Part shown: positions 1 to 6,714 of the stretch, one piece after another
Position numbering within the stretch: the first letter of the stretch is position 1
How the letters are laid out: each line of letters begins with the position of its first letter
Assembly: GCA_027311205.1 (NCBI GenBank)
Contig: DAICZI010000036.1
Span: forward strand, 1-9,973
DNA from: Beijerinckiaceae bacterium
GTDB lineage: Bacteria; Pseudomonadota; Alphaproteobacteria; Rhizobiales; Beijerinckiaceae
Direction: 5' to 3'
Length of the DNA: 9,973 nucleotides
Notes under the pieces: generated by a model
What the model was told of the DNA's origin: nothing
Database searches by the model: none
What the model saw: only the letters and a program-made list of their open reading frames with translations
Made by a program: the position numbers and the translations under genes

Positions 1-458
1 CCCATAAGGCCACCCATGAGGCGAAAGTGGCGGCGGAAAATGCCGCTGGGCACAAATCCGCCTTTGACGCCAAAGTCATTCCTTCCGTCCCCCATACCGA
101 CCCGGAAGTGGCATGGGTGGGTCTCACCGAGACCGAGGCCAAGGCGAAGGGTATTGATTATGGCAAGGGAGCGTTCCCCTGGGCCGCATCCGGCCGCTCC
201 CTGGCGATTGGACGGGATGAAGGCATGACCAAAGTGCTGTTTGACGAGGCCACGCACGGGCTGATCGGCTGCGGCATTGTCGGCCCCGCAGCCGGCGACC
301 TCATCGCCGAAGCGGCGCTGGCCATCGAAATGGGCGCTGATGCGGCCGACATCGGCAACACCATCCATCCGCATCCAACCTTGTCGGAAACCATCGGCCT
401 TGCAGCCGAAATGTTTGAGGGCACAATCACCGATCTGATGCCGCCCAGGAAAAAGTGA
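1..458 (+). CDS. lpdA: Dihydrolipoamide dehydrogenase (E3), C-terminal part, 5' truncated by window edge
   Basis: This flavoenzyme reoxidises the dihydrolipoyl group of 2-oxoacid dehydrogenase complexes (pyruvate or 2-oxoglutarate) with NAD+ in the cytoplasm. The reading frame is open from base 3, so the N-terminal FAD and NAD domains lie outside the window; the 151 visible codons are the dimerisation domain. Visible landmarks are VIPSVPHTDPEVAWVGLTE, FPWAASGRS, GMTKVLFDE and HPHPTLSETIGLAAE. The last contains the conserved active-site His (codon at 372-374) and Glu of the E3 family, and this stretch closely follows my recollection of E. coli Lpd. The protein ends FEGTITDLMPPRKK, as E3 proteins usually do. 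A DUF817 gene follows after 15 bp on the same strand. Which complex it serves cannot be told without the upstream genes. Confidence 0.96.
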   Translation, partial: HKATHEAKVAAENAAGHKSAFDAKVIPSVPHTDPEVAWVGLTETEAKAKGIDYGKGAFPWAASGRSLAIGRDEGMTKVLFDEATHGLIGCGIVGPAAGDLIAEAALAIEMGADAADIGNTIHPHPTLSETIGLAAEMFEGTITDLMPPRKK

Positions 459-473
459 CCGGGCAAGGAAAAA

Positions 474-1379
474 ATGAGCGGGGATAGCGGCCGGACGGCG
501 ACCAGTGCGCGGCTTTGGCAACCGCTGTCACGACTGATTTTCATTGATCGAAACATGGCGCGTTGGGCGGCGCAGCGCCGTGCAACAATGCTCGTCTATG
601 AATTTGCGCGCTTTGGTGTCAAGCAGGCTTGGGCCTGTTTGTTCGGCGCTATCATGCTGACTTTATTGATTTTGACCCGTTATTTCTACCCGGCCCACGC
701 CGCCCTGCCGCGCTATGACTTTCTGACCCTTGCTGCTTTGTGCGTACAAGCCTTCATGCTTTGGGCACGGCTCGAAACCTTTGACGAAGCCAAAGTCATT
801 GCGCTGTTCCATGTTACTGGAACCGCGATGGAGGTTTTCAAAACTGCTGGCGGCTCGTGGACCTATCCAGAATTTTCCTATTTGCATATAGGCGGGGTGC
901 CGCTTTTCACCGGCTTCATGTATGCCTCCATTGGCAGTTTCATGGCCCGCTGCTGGCGGCTGTTTGATTTTCGCTTTGAAGCACACCCGCCCATGGGCCA
1001 AGTTTATCTCTTGGCCTGCGCTATTTATGCAAATTTCTTCTTCGATCATTTTGGCGTGGATTTGCGACTTTGGCTTCTCCTCGCTGCCGTACTTGTTTTT
1101 GGCCGCACCTGGATTGATTATCGGGTATGGCACCACTACCGCCGCATGCCTTTGCTGCTGGCCAATGGCCTGACCGCGCTCTTTATCTGGGTGGCGGAAA
1201 ATATCGGTACTTATACGAAGACATGGCTCTATCCGGACCAAAGCGTCGTCTGGACTTATGTCAGCCTCGGCAAGTTCACGTCATGGTACCTCTTGCTGGT
1301 GATCAGCTATGCAATGGTTGCCTTGGTCAACAAGCCAAAAAATCTGGCGCGCGGCGTGACAGATGCTGTCACGCCATAA
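474..1379 (+). CDS. DUF817 family multi-pass membrane protein
   Basis: I recognise this 301-residue protein as a DUF817 family member; the family's biochemical role is not known to me. It has about seven hydrophobic segments, roughly at residues 53-71, 84-101, 140-160, 176-193, 197-211, 226-243 and 270-286, so it should sit in the inner membrane. Family-like blocks are GVKQAWACLFG (48-58), FHVTGTAMEVFKT (112-124) followed by GSWTYPE, PLFTGFMYASIGSF (143-156), FFFDHFG and WVAENIGTY (239-247). The Glu, His and Trp residues inside or beside membrane segments are likely functional, by inference. The ATG at 474 is chosen because AAGGA lies at 465-469; the later ATG at 555 has no such site. The gene begins 15 bp after lpdA and is probably co-transcribed with it. 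Its last codons form half of a strong hairpin. Confidence 0.9.
   Translation: MSGDSGRTATSARLWQPLSRLIFIDRNMARWAAQRRATMLVYEFARFGVKQAWACLFGAIMLTLLILTRYFYPAHAALPRYDFLTLAALCVQAFMLWARLETFDEAKVIALFHVTGTAMEVFKTAGGSWTYPEFSYLHIGGVPLFTGFMYASIGSFMARCWRLFDFRFEAHPPMGQVYLLACAIYANFFFDHFGVDLRLWLLLAAVLVFGRTWIDYRVWHHYRRMPLLLANGLTALFIWVAENIGTYTKTWLYPDQSVVWTYVSLGKFTSWYLLLVISYAMVALVNKPKNLARGVTDAVTP
1353..1375. terminator. Perfect 10-bp hairpin, probable bidirectional terminator
   Basis: Arm GGCGTGACAG (1353-1362) and arm CTGTCACGCC (1366-1375) are perfect reverse complements around the three-base loop ATG. The element overlaps the last codons of the DUF817 gene and begins 14 bp beyond the ancestral stop of the convergent methyltransferase gene, the usual place for a shared terminator. 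There is no T-run directly after it on the plus strand. On the minus strand a run of six T appears about ten bases past the stem, which is not the classic spacing. The hairpin is certain; the terminator role is inferred from position. Confidence 0.55.
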
Positions 1380-1388
1380 GGGTGCCAA

Positions 1389-2009
1389 TCAACCAGCCAG
1401 GCTGGCGGTTGGCGGCCAGCGCGGCACCAGCGCCGGGGTTGCAGCGCGGTAGGCACGATAGGCCTCGCCATACTGGCGCAGCAATTTCCGCTCCTAAAAT
1501 TTGAGGCCAATGACAAAATACAGCGTGGCAAACGATGCCGTCGCCAGCCCAAGCGGCGTGGTCGCGCTGGCAAGCAACAGCAGGATGCTGGCCGCATAGA
1601 GCGGATGGCGGACATATTTGTGCAAGCCTGCCACCACCAGATGCTCGCTGATGCCATCGAGGTTTTCGGCCGTCCCGTTGCGCCATTGCCGCATGCCGCT
1701 GAACAACCCCAGATCATATTCGCGCAGGGCCATCGCCAGGACGACAAGCCCGACAAGCTGGGCAATATGCAGGACAACGCGGAACCACAAGGGCAGATGG
1801 AAGGCCGCTTGCCCGGCAAAAGCCCATGCGGAGATCGCCAGAACTGCCGCCAGGTGCACAACGGCCACAAGATTATAACCCAGTCTTTCAGCTGGGCCCA
1901 ACCAAGCCTGTATCCGCGCTCGCGCCCCGCGTGTGGCCAGAAGACTGTGGGCCAAGCCGAAGCTGGCCCAGGCAATGGCGCACACTGACGTGGCCGAAAA
2001 CAGGCTCAT
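1389..2009 (-). pseudogene. Isoprenylcysteine carboxylmethyltransferase-like membrane protein, interrupted by in-frame amber stop
   Basis: The start is ATG at 2009-2007. The first open stretch encodes 171 residues with hydrophobic segments near 9-25, 44-64, 76-94 and 145-168. It also has the motif RHPLY (134-138), the SAM-site signature of the ICMT/NnrU/phospholipid-methyltransferase superfamily. Translation then meets TAG (complement of 1494-1496) right after IGLKF. The same frame continues for 34 codons, starting ERKLLRQYGEAYRAY and ending at TGA (complement of 1389-1391). That continuation is the expected C-terminus of the family, in which IGLKFEERKL is typical. So one substitution, most simply GAG to TAG, seems to have truncated a 206-codon gene just before its conserved acidic residue. 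No frameshift is needed. The substrate is unknown. The start has only a weak ribosome site (GGGGAG about 12 bases upstream). A functional short form or amber readthrough is possible but less likely. Confidence 0.8.
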
Positions 2010-2099
2010 AAGGTGCCACCACTCCCCGCGCGCCGCAAGAACCGTTGCCCAGACTGACCGCTCGCCATTAAATCAGTGCGCCGGTGGGCACCGCGCGCG

Positions 2100-3494
2100 T
2101 CATTTGTAGAAGGCGCGGGCCTGTTCTGATAGATGGGGCCACTTTTTCGGCCAATGGCCGAGCCCGGCTTGGGTATTGGCCCGCTGCTTGTGCGCCTTTG
2201 TGCGCGCAGCCGTGCGCCGCTGCGGCGGCAAGGGCACATTGGCCGGAATCGGCGTTGCAGGAACATAGGTGGCAATCAACGGCTTGGCAGGCTTGCTGGC
2301 CCCGAGCCCGAACCAGCTTGCATAGAAAGGCCGTCCATGGCCAGACTTGTTGCCTGCCACCACCGTCCGGTCGGTTGCAGTTTTGGCGGGGGCAGAAGCC
2401 GCCATGGCGATGGCCAATTTGCGCGCTTTCGCGGCCTTTTTCTCCGCAATATAGGCAGCATAAAGCACGCCCGGCGGATCCTTCAGCGCATCAGGTGGGG
2501 CCTTGGGGCCGACCACCGGAACGTCAATACCGCCGGTCACCAGAGCATCGGGACGGCTGACGTCATTGTAACGCCCCGCAAACAGCTTGTTCTGGCCGCC
2601 GTCATCATAAACATTTCGCACGGGCGTAACACCCTGGCTGACCAGCAAGGCCACGGCCTGTTGATCGCTTTGCTCAATCTGCGCGACCGCCCCTTCAATG
2701 GACGGGTCGCCGGCCAGTTTGGGGCACGGTGCTGCAGCTTCCAGGCGGGCGGAACTGTCAACGGGCTTTTTGTCAAAAACGTAATTGCGACCGCATACGC
2801 CCACCTTCGGCGGCGCCTGCGTCGCGGCAAAATGATCATAGCCAACCTTGAGTTCCTTCCAGAACGGCATGTTCGGATCAAGGCGGTATTTGGCGAGGTT
2901 TTTTGCAGTCATGCGGAAGGGAAAGCTCTCCATCTGGATGGATTTTTGACCACCATTGAAAGCCTCGCGCGCTATGGCGTAGATTTCGCCGATCTGCTTG
3001 TTGGTCATGGAGAAACAACCGGCCGACGAGCAAATTCCATGGACCATGATCGAATTGCCGGTGCGGCCCCAGGCGCGATCATAGGCATTGGGATAGCCGA
3101 CGTTGAACGACAGATAATAGTGCGAATGCGGGTTCAACTGACCTGGCGTGATCGTGTAAAAGCCTTCCGGAACCTGCCGGTCGCCCGCAGCCTTTTTCGG
3201 CCCGAGTTGGCCTGACCAGCGGCACATCGGAAAGCTCTTCAACAAGGTGTACCGTCCGTCGGTTTTCTGTTTCCAGATTTCGAAAACCGATTCCTTCTTG
3301 TAGGTGCGGATCATGATGGGCGCTGCGGGCGAAGTATCTTTCGCCTTCATCAAGGCCAGCGTCGCGGGCGGGATCGCCATATAGGCACGGCTGTCGCTGA
3401 CGCTCTGGCTCTGGCAGGCAGCGAGCGCACTCAGCATCACCAAACCAGCCGCCATGTACATCCAGGCAGAACGGATTTTCTCGAAAAACTTCAT
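2100..3494 (-). CDS. YafK-like L,D-transpeptidase-family (YkuD fold) lipoprotein
   Basis: This 464-residue protein should act on peptidoglycan in the envelope. It begins with a lipoprotein signal: basic MKFFEKIR, a hydrophobic stretch, then lipobox LAAC with Cys27 followed by Gln, which fits outer-membrane sorting. The YkuD catalytic domain covers roughly 60-215, with SIMVHGICSSAGCFSMT placing the catalytic His at 152 and Cys at 160. The GCFSMT form and the YYLSFNVGYPNAYDR block (126-140) are typical of the YafK branch, whose E. coli member (DpaA) releases Braun lipoprotein from peptidoglycan; transpeptidase or hydrolase activity here is undetermined. Residues beyond about 240 form a long extension, ending in an Ala/Lys/Pro/Arg-rich tail, not found in the shorter E. 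coli protein. ATG at 3494 is preferred over an upstream in-frame start at 3539 because GGAG (complement of 3501-3504) lies 6 bases before it and the signal peptide then begins correctly. Confidence 0.9.
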   Translation of the reverse strand: MKFFEKIRSAWMYMAAGLVMLSALAACQSQSVSDSRAYMAIPPATLALMKAKDTSPAAPIMIRTYKKESVFEIWKQKTDGRYTLLKSFPMCRWSGQLGPKKAAGDRQVPEGFYTITPGQLNPHSHYYLSFNVGYPNAYDRAWGRTGNSIMVHGICSSAGCFSMTNKQIGEIYAIAREAFNGGQKSIQMESFPFRMTAKNLAKYRLDPNMPFWKELKVGYDHFAATQAPPKVGVCGRNYVFDKKPVDSSARLEAAAPCPKLAGDPSIEGAVAQIEQSDQQAVALLVSQGVTPVRNVYDDGGQNKLFAGRYNDVSRPDALVTGGIDVPVVGPKAPPDALKDPPGVLYAAYIAEKKAAKARKLAIAMAASAPAKTATDRTVVAGNKSGHGRPFYASWFGLGASKPAKPLIATYVPATPIPANVPLPPQRRTAARTKAHKQRANTQAGLGHWPKKWPHLSEQARAFYK

Positions 3495-3575
3495 CACCCA
3501 CTCCAACACACAAGGCCATTTGCCCGAGCAACACAGCATTGTCCCGTCCAGTTTAGAATGATCAACCTTGACGGA

Positions 3576-3605
3576 ACCTTACTTGCGTGAGCGCTGCTTT
3601 CACAA
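3576..3605 (-). promoter_or_regulatory. Weak candidate promoter for the YafK-like gene
   Basis: In the 151-bp gap upstream of the YafK-like gene, the minus strand reads TTGTGA (complement of 3600-3605), 18 bases, then TAAGGT (complement of 3576-3581), about 80 bases before the ATG at 3494. Each box matches the sigma-70 consensus only partly, so this is a guess at where transcription starts. The same gap shows no cobalamin riboswitch-like structure that I can recognise, and no clear T-tract terminator for the cobC gene that ends at 3646. Confidence 0.2.
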
Positions 3606-3645
3606 CATGGTTTATGAATTGCTGCCTTCGCCGTTTAACGCGTTT

Positions 3646-4728
3646 TCACCGGGACGTCAAAAAGCTGGATTTTTGGTGTCTGCCAACAGCTTGGCCTGTG
3701 GATAAACCCTGCTCCAATCTTTGCCATTGATCCTCGCCCGTCGGCAGGCCGAACCGCAGCAACCGCGGGGAAGGCGCAAAGGGACGCGACAAGATGCCAA
3801 GTTCCAGCAAATGCACAAACCAATTTTGCGCCTGATCATGCTCGACCAGGCGAAAAAGGCATGTTCCACCCCGATCCTCCCAGCCCGAACGCTTCAGCAG
3901 CAAGGCAAGGCGGGCACTGTCATCCAGCACCCGCCGGGCCATGCCCTTTTGCCATGACTCGTCAGCCAGCGCTGCGGTGCCGATGTGCAGTGCCGGCCCG
4001 CTGACAGCCCAGTCGCCAAAGCTGCGCCGCACCGCACCTGCCAATTCAGGCCGACATACTGCAAAGCCAAGTCTGATACCGGCGAGGCCATAAGCTTTGC
4101 CAAATGATCGCAGCACAGTGACATTGGCATGGTGCAAGCCCGCCAAACCCGCAAAACTAGCCTCTTTGGGCAGAAAATCCATGAAGGCTTCATCGACGAT
4201 CACCTGCCCGTTGGCGCGGCTCAAAGTCACGATCTCGGCTCGGCTCAACACGCGTCCATCCGGATTGTTGGGATTGACCACCACCGCAACGTCAAAGCCG
4301 TGCAGATCCGTCAGGCTTTGCACGTCGGCCACGTCCGTTCCCGCGTCAGACCATGCCCCAGCGTGCCCACTGTAGGTAGGCCCAAGAATGCCGACGCTCC
4401 GCGCGGGCATCAGGGCGGGCAACCGTTGGATGAGCGCCTGCGTTCCTGGCACGGCCACCACGCACGGCGGCACATCAACCCCATAGGCCCGCGCGGCCAC
4501 CCGTTCCAGGTCCCCGGCTTCACCCGCATCCGGCAATCTTTGGAACAAGCTGGCCGCAAGTTCGGGCACTGGCCAGCCATGCGGATTGATCCCGGTTGAA
4601 AGATCAATCAACGGACGCGGCGCGTCGGGAAACATCCGGGCTGCAGTGGAGATCTGGCCGCCATGGCGGGCGAATTTGGCGACCAGCTCCGAAAGTGCTA
4701 GGCGCTGGTCATGCCCTTGATCTTGCAT
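3646..4728 (-). CDS. cobC: Threonine-phosphate decarboxylase, PLP-dependent (cobalamin biosynthesis)
   Basis: CobC (CobD in Salmonella) decarboxylates L-threonine 3-phosphate to (R)-1-amino-2-propanol phosphate, the linker used by CbiB. The 360-residue product is an aminotransferase fold-type I protein. Visible features are IDLSTGINPHGWP (41-53), GPTYSGH (116-122), NPNNPDG (152-158), VDEAFMDF (178-185), the PLP-lysine motif RSFGKAYGLAGIRLGF with Lys211, and the C-terminal RFGLP with Arg325. LSTGINP and the closely spaced GKAYGLAG separate it from HisC proper. No other ATG, GTG or TTG lies between the ATG at 4728 and the conserved HGG (22-24), so this start is nearly forced. Its ribosome site is weak. 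The start overlaps that of the divergent cbiB by 18 bp. A tail of about 20 residues after the last conserved block (GLSTGQAV onward) is unremarkable. Confidence 0.93.
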   Translation of the reverse strand: MQDQGHDQRLALSELVAKFARHGGQISTAARMFPDAPRPLIDLSTGINPHGWPVPELAASLFQRLPDAGEAGDLERVAARAYGVDVPPCVVAVPGTQALIQRLPALMPARSVGILGPTYSGHAGAWSDAGTDVADVQSLTDLHGFDVAVVVNPNNPDGRVLSRAEIVTLSRANGQVIVDEAFMDFLPKEASFAGLAGLHHANVTVLRSFGKAYGLAGIRLGFAVCRPELAGAVRRSFGDWAVSGPALHIGTAALADESWQKGMARRVLDDSARLALLLKRSGWEDRGGTCLFRLVEHDQAQNWFVHLLELGILSRPFAPSPRLLRFGLPTGEDQWQRLEQGLSTGQAVGRHQKSSFLTSR

Positions 4729-5685
4729 TTCGATGTCGCGCTCGCAGCTCTGCTGATTGAAGCCGTGGTATCTTACCCCCCAAGCCTCTACCGCAAAATC
4801 GGCCATCCCGTCACTTGGTTTGGCCATATTTTGAGTTTTTTCGACGACAGGTTCAACCAACCTGCCCTTTCGCCCGCCCAGCGCCGCATACGCGGCACCA
4901 TGACCATCGCGCTGCTGGTCGTCAGCGCCATGGCCATGACCCTGGCCCTGTCGTCGTGGCTTCAGCCCACCTGGTTTGGACGGCCGATCCTCGGTCTTCT
5001 GGCATCGAGCCTGCTGGCGCAACGCAGTCTTTACACCCATGTCAAAGACGTCAGCCTGGCCTTGCGCACAGGCGGGCTCGCTGCGGGTCGCCATCAGGTT
5101 TCGCGGATTGTCGGCCGCGATGTTGCCGGGCTTGATGAAGCGGGCGTTGCGCGTGCTGCCATCGAGAGTCTCGCCGAAAATTTTTCTGATGGCGTCGTGG
5201 CACCGTTGCTGTGGCTGGTTATCTTGGGACTGCCGGGAATCGTTGCCTATAAAATCATCAATACCGCCGACAGCATGATCGGCCATCGCACCGTTCGACA
5301 CCTTGATTTTGGCTGGACGGCGGCGCGGCTGGATGATGCGGTCAATTATTTTCCAGCCCGGATTGCCGCTCTGGATTACGTGGTTTTGGCGTGGCTGCGC
5401 TTCGGCCGCGCGCGGGCGCGTTCTGCGTTGCACATCATCTGGCGCGATGCTCCAAGGCACCGCTCGCCCAATGGCGGCTGGCCGGAAGCCGCGATGGCGG
5501 GGGCCTTGCGGTTTCAGTTGAACGGCCCCCGGCTCTACCACGGAAAAATTGCCGACGAGCCAGTGACCGGCGATGGCAATTACGACCTGAAAGCGCCGGA
5601 TATTGACCGGGCGCTCGACTTCTATATTGACGGCTGCGTAATGCTCGGGGCATGTCTGGCCGGGATGGCTTTCCTGTCTGGTTGA
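4711..5685 (+). CDS. cbiB: Adenosylcobinamide-phosphate synthase, membrane protein
   Basis: CbiB (CobD in the Pseudomonas denitrificans scheme) joins adenosylcobyric acid with aminopropanol phosphate, or aminopropanol, to form adenosylcobinamide (phosphate) at the inner membrane. The 324-residue length is normal for the family. Conserved blocks visible are IGHPVTWFG (30-38), ESLAENFSDGVVAPLLW (152-168), NTADSMIGHRT (184-194) and RDAPRHRSPNGGWPEAAMAG (245-264). Hydrophobic segments lie near 5-20, 63-82, 160-180 and 308-323. ATG at 4711 gives the usual short hydrophobic lead before YPPSLYRKIGHP; TTG codons at 4717 and 4723 are possible alternatives. Upstream there is only a weak AGG eight bases before the ATG. 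It diverges from cobC, which supplies its substrate. The next gene begins 81 bp after its stop. Confidence 0.94.
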   Translation: MPLILHFDVALAALLIEAVVSYPPSLYRKIGHPVTWFGHILSFFDDRFNQPALSPAQRRIRGTMTIALLVVSAMAMTLALSSWLQPTWFGRPILGLLASSLLAQRSLYTHVKDVSLALRTGGLAAGRHQVSRIVGRDVAGLDEAGVARAAIESLAENFSDGVVAPLLWLVILGLPGIVAYKIINTADSMIGHRTVRHLDFGWTAARLDDAVNYFPARIAALDYVVLAWLRFGRARARSALHIIWRDAPRHRSPNGGWPEAAMAGALRFQLNGPRLYHGKIADEPVTGDGNYDLKAPDIDRALDFYIDGCVMLGACLAGMAFLSG

Positions 5686-5766
5686 GGCCGCCTGAAACCT
5701 GCCGACCCTCGGCAAGCGCCATTTGTCGGCATTTGCTGCGCTTTTGACCCAAAGGAACTTCGAGAC

Positions 5767-6630
5767 GTGCCATCGACACAGGAAAACTCCCGCAGCGACA
5801 GCGCCGATCAGGAACTTGCGGCCTTGCGCGAGGAAATCGACCGGATTGATCTGGCGATGCATCACTTGTTGATGCAGCGCGGCACTGTCATCGAAACCCT
5901 GATTGGCATCAAAGCACGCCAGGGGCCAGGTTCGGCCTTCCGTCCGGCGCGCGAAGCCGCCATTTTGCGGGCGTTGCTGGCACGCCATCACGGCCTGCTG
6001 CCGCTGGATACCGTCGAAAGCATCTGGCGCATCATCATTGCCACCTTCACTTATGTCCAGATGCCGTTCAGCGTGCATTACGATACCGAAATCGGCGCTT
6101 CCTTCATGCAGGACAGCGCGCGATTCCACTTTGGATTTTCTGTTCCGGTGCTGCCAACCCACGGTTCGGAAGCGGTCATCGCCGCCGTCGCGGCCTCGAC
6201 CGGCGATCTCGGCCTGCTCGCCATCGAGCAACCGCCGAGGGCTGGCGTGTGGTGGCGCAACCTCTCGAATCCCTCCGCCCCAAAAATCATCGCCCGCCTG
6301 CCGTTTGTTGACCGCCCTGGCCACCCCGTTGCACAGCCGCAATTTGTGGTTGCGAACCCGCTCGCTGCGACCGCCTCGCGGGACGTCGTCGTCTGCGCGC
6401 TGGAACTCGATCGCTGGCATCGGCAATTTGACGATGTCATCCCCGCGCTGGGGGGTGAATGTCTGGCACGGGCGGCGGACGCGGTCGGCCTGCACCTGCT
6501 GGTTGCTATCCCCGGTCAAGTCGGGCAAAGCGGATTGCGCGATGCCCTCGCTGCCATGAATGTCAGGCACATACGTATTAGCGAGGTGGGAAGCCATGCC
6601 GCGCAATTCATCATGAAAACCACAACTTAG
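5767..6630 (+). CDS. Chorismate mutase (AroQ class) with long C-terminal extension
   Basis: This enzyme rearranges chorismate to prephenate, the branch point to phenylalanine and tyrosine. Residues about 15-100 form the helical AroQ domain. By comparison with the E. coli P-protein mutase, the expected active-site residues are Arg21 (LREEID), Arg38 (LMQRG), Lys49 (GIKAR), Arg62-Glu63 (PAREAAIL) and Gln98 (YVQMP). The remaining ~185 residues, from PFSVHYDTEIG, are shared by alphaproteobacterial chorismate mutases in this gene context. They resemble the shape of a prephenate dehydratase-like domain, but I see no clear dehydratase active site, so I do not assign that activity. The start is GTG at 5767, with AAGGA at 5752-5756, a slightly long 10-base spacing; the first internal ATG would cut into the AroQ domain. 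hisC and tyrA follow on the same strand, which supports the aromatic role. Confidence 0.88.
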   Translation: MPSTQENSRSDSADQELAALREEIDRIDLAMHHLLMQRGTVIETLIGIKARQGPGSAFRPAREAAILRALLARHHGLLPLDTVESIWRIIIATFTYVQMPFSVHYDTEIGASFMQDSARFHFGFSVPVLPTHGSEAVIAAVAASTGDLGLLAIEQPPRAGVWWRNLSNPSAPKIIARLPFVDRPGHPVAQPQFVVANPLAATASRDVVVCALELDRWHRQFDDVIPALGGECLARAADAVGLHLLVAIPGQVGQSGLRDALAAMNVRHIRISEVGSHAAQFIMKTTT

Positions 6631-6704
6631 CGTCGTCTTGACCGCGGCTTTGAGTCCTGTGGCCGCTTGACAGGTTCCCTTGACACCACCACCCTTCTGA
6701 CTGT

Positions 6705-6708
6705 GGAG
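6705..6708 (+). promoter_or_regulatory. Ribosome binding site fixing the hisC start
   Basis: GGAG lies six bases before the ATG at 6715. The frame is also open upstream to a TTG at 6667, but that codon has no Shine-Dalgarno sequence, and its extra 16 residues look unlike HisC N-termini. The ATG at 6715 is therefore preferred. Confidence 0.7.
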
Positions 6709-6714
6709 CATGAG

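Noticed and set aside
663..1241. A 192-codon minus-strand open frame opposite the DUF817 gene.
   Set aside because: The DUF817 frame has family motifs and membrane segments; this one has neither a ribosome site nor a domain.
1389..1500. A frameshift as the explanation for the broken methyltransferase-like gene.
   Set aside because: The expected C-terminal motif continues in the same frame directly after the TAG, so a single nonsense change is enough.
2012..2092. Near-inverted repeat GGTGCCACC / GGTGGGCACC flanking the gap upstream of the methyltransferase-like gene.
   Set aside because: The arms are short, about 60 bases apart and imperfect; chance pairing is likely in this GC-rich gap.
2133..3215. 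A 360-codon plus-strand open frame opposite the YafK-like gene.
   Set aside because: It is antisense to a gene with clear catalytic motifs and a lipoprotein signal, has no recognisable domain, and is Arg/Gly-rich as shadow frames usually are.
3495..3645. A cobalamin riboswitch in the gap after cobC.
   Set aside because: I see no B12-box-like sequence or matching stems, and the gap lies at the 3' end of cobC, not before it.
5701..5713. Small inverted repeat GCCGA-CCC-TCGGC after cbiB.
   Set aside because: The stem is only five base pairs and no T-run follows; too weak to call a terminator in GC-rich DNA.
6638..6686. Three TTGAC strings in the gap before hisC as promoter -35 boxes.
   Set aside because: No convincing -10 box lies at the right distance from any of them, and hisC is probably read from the upstream gene.
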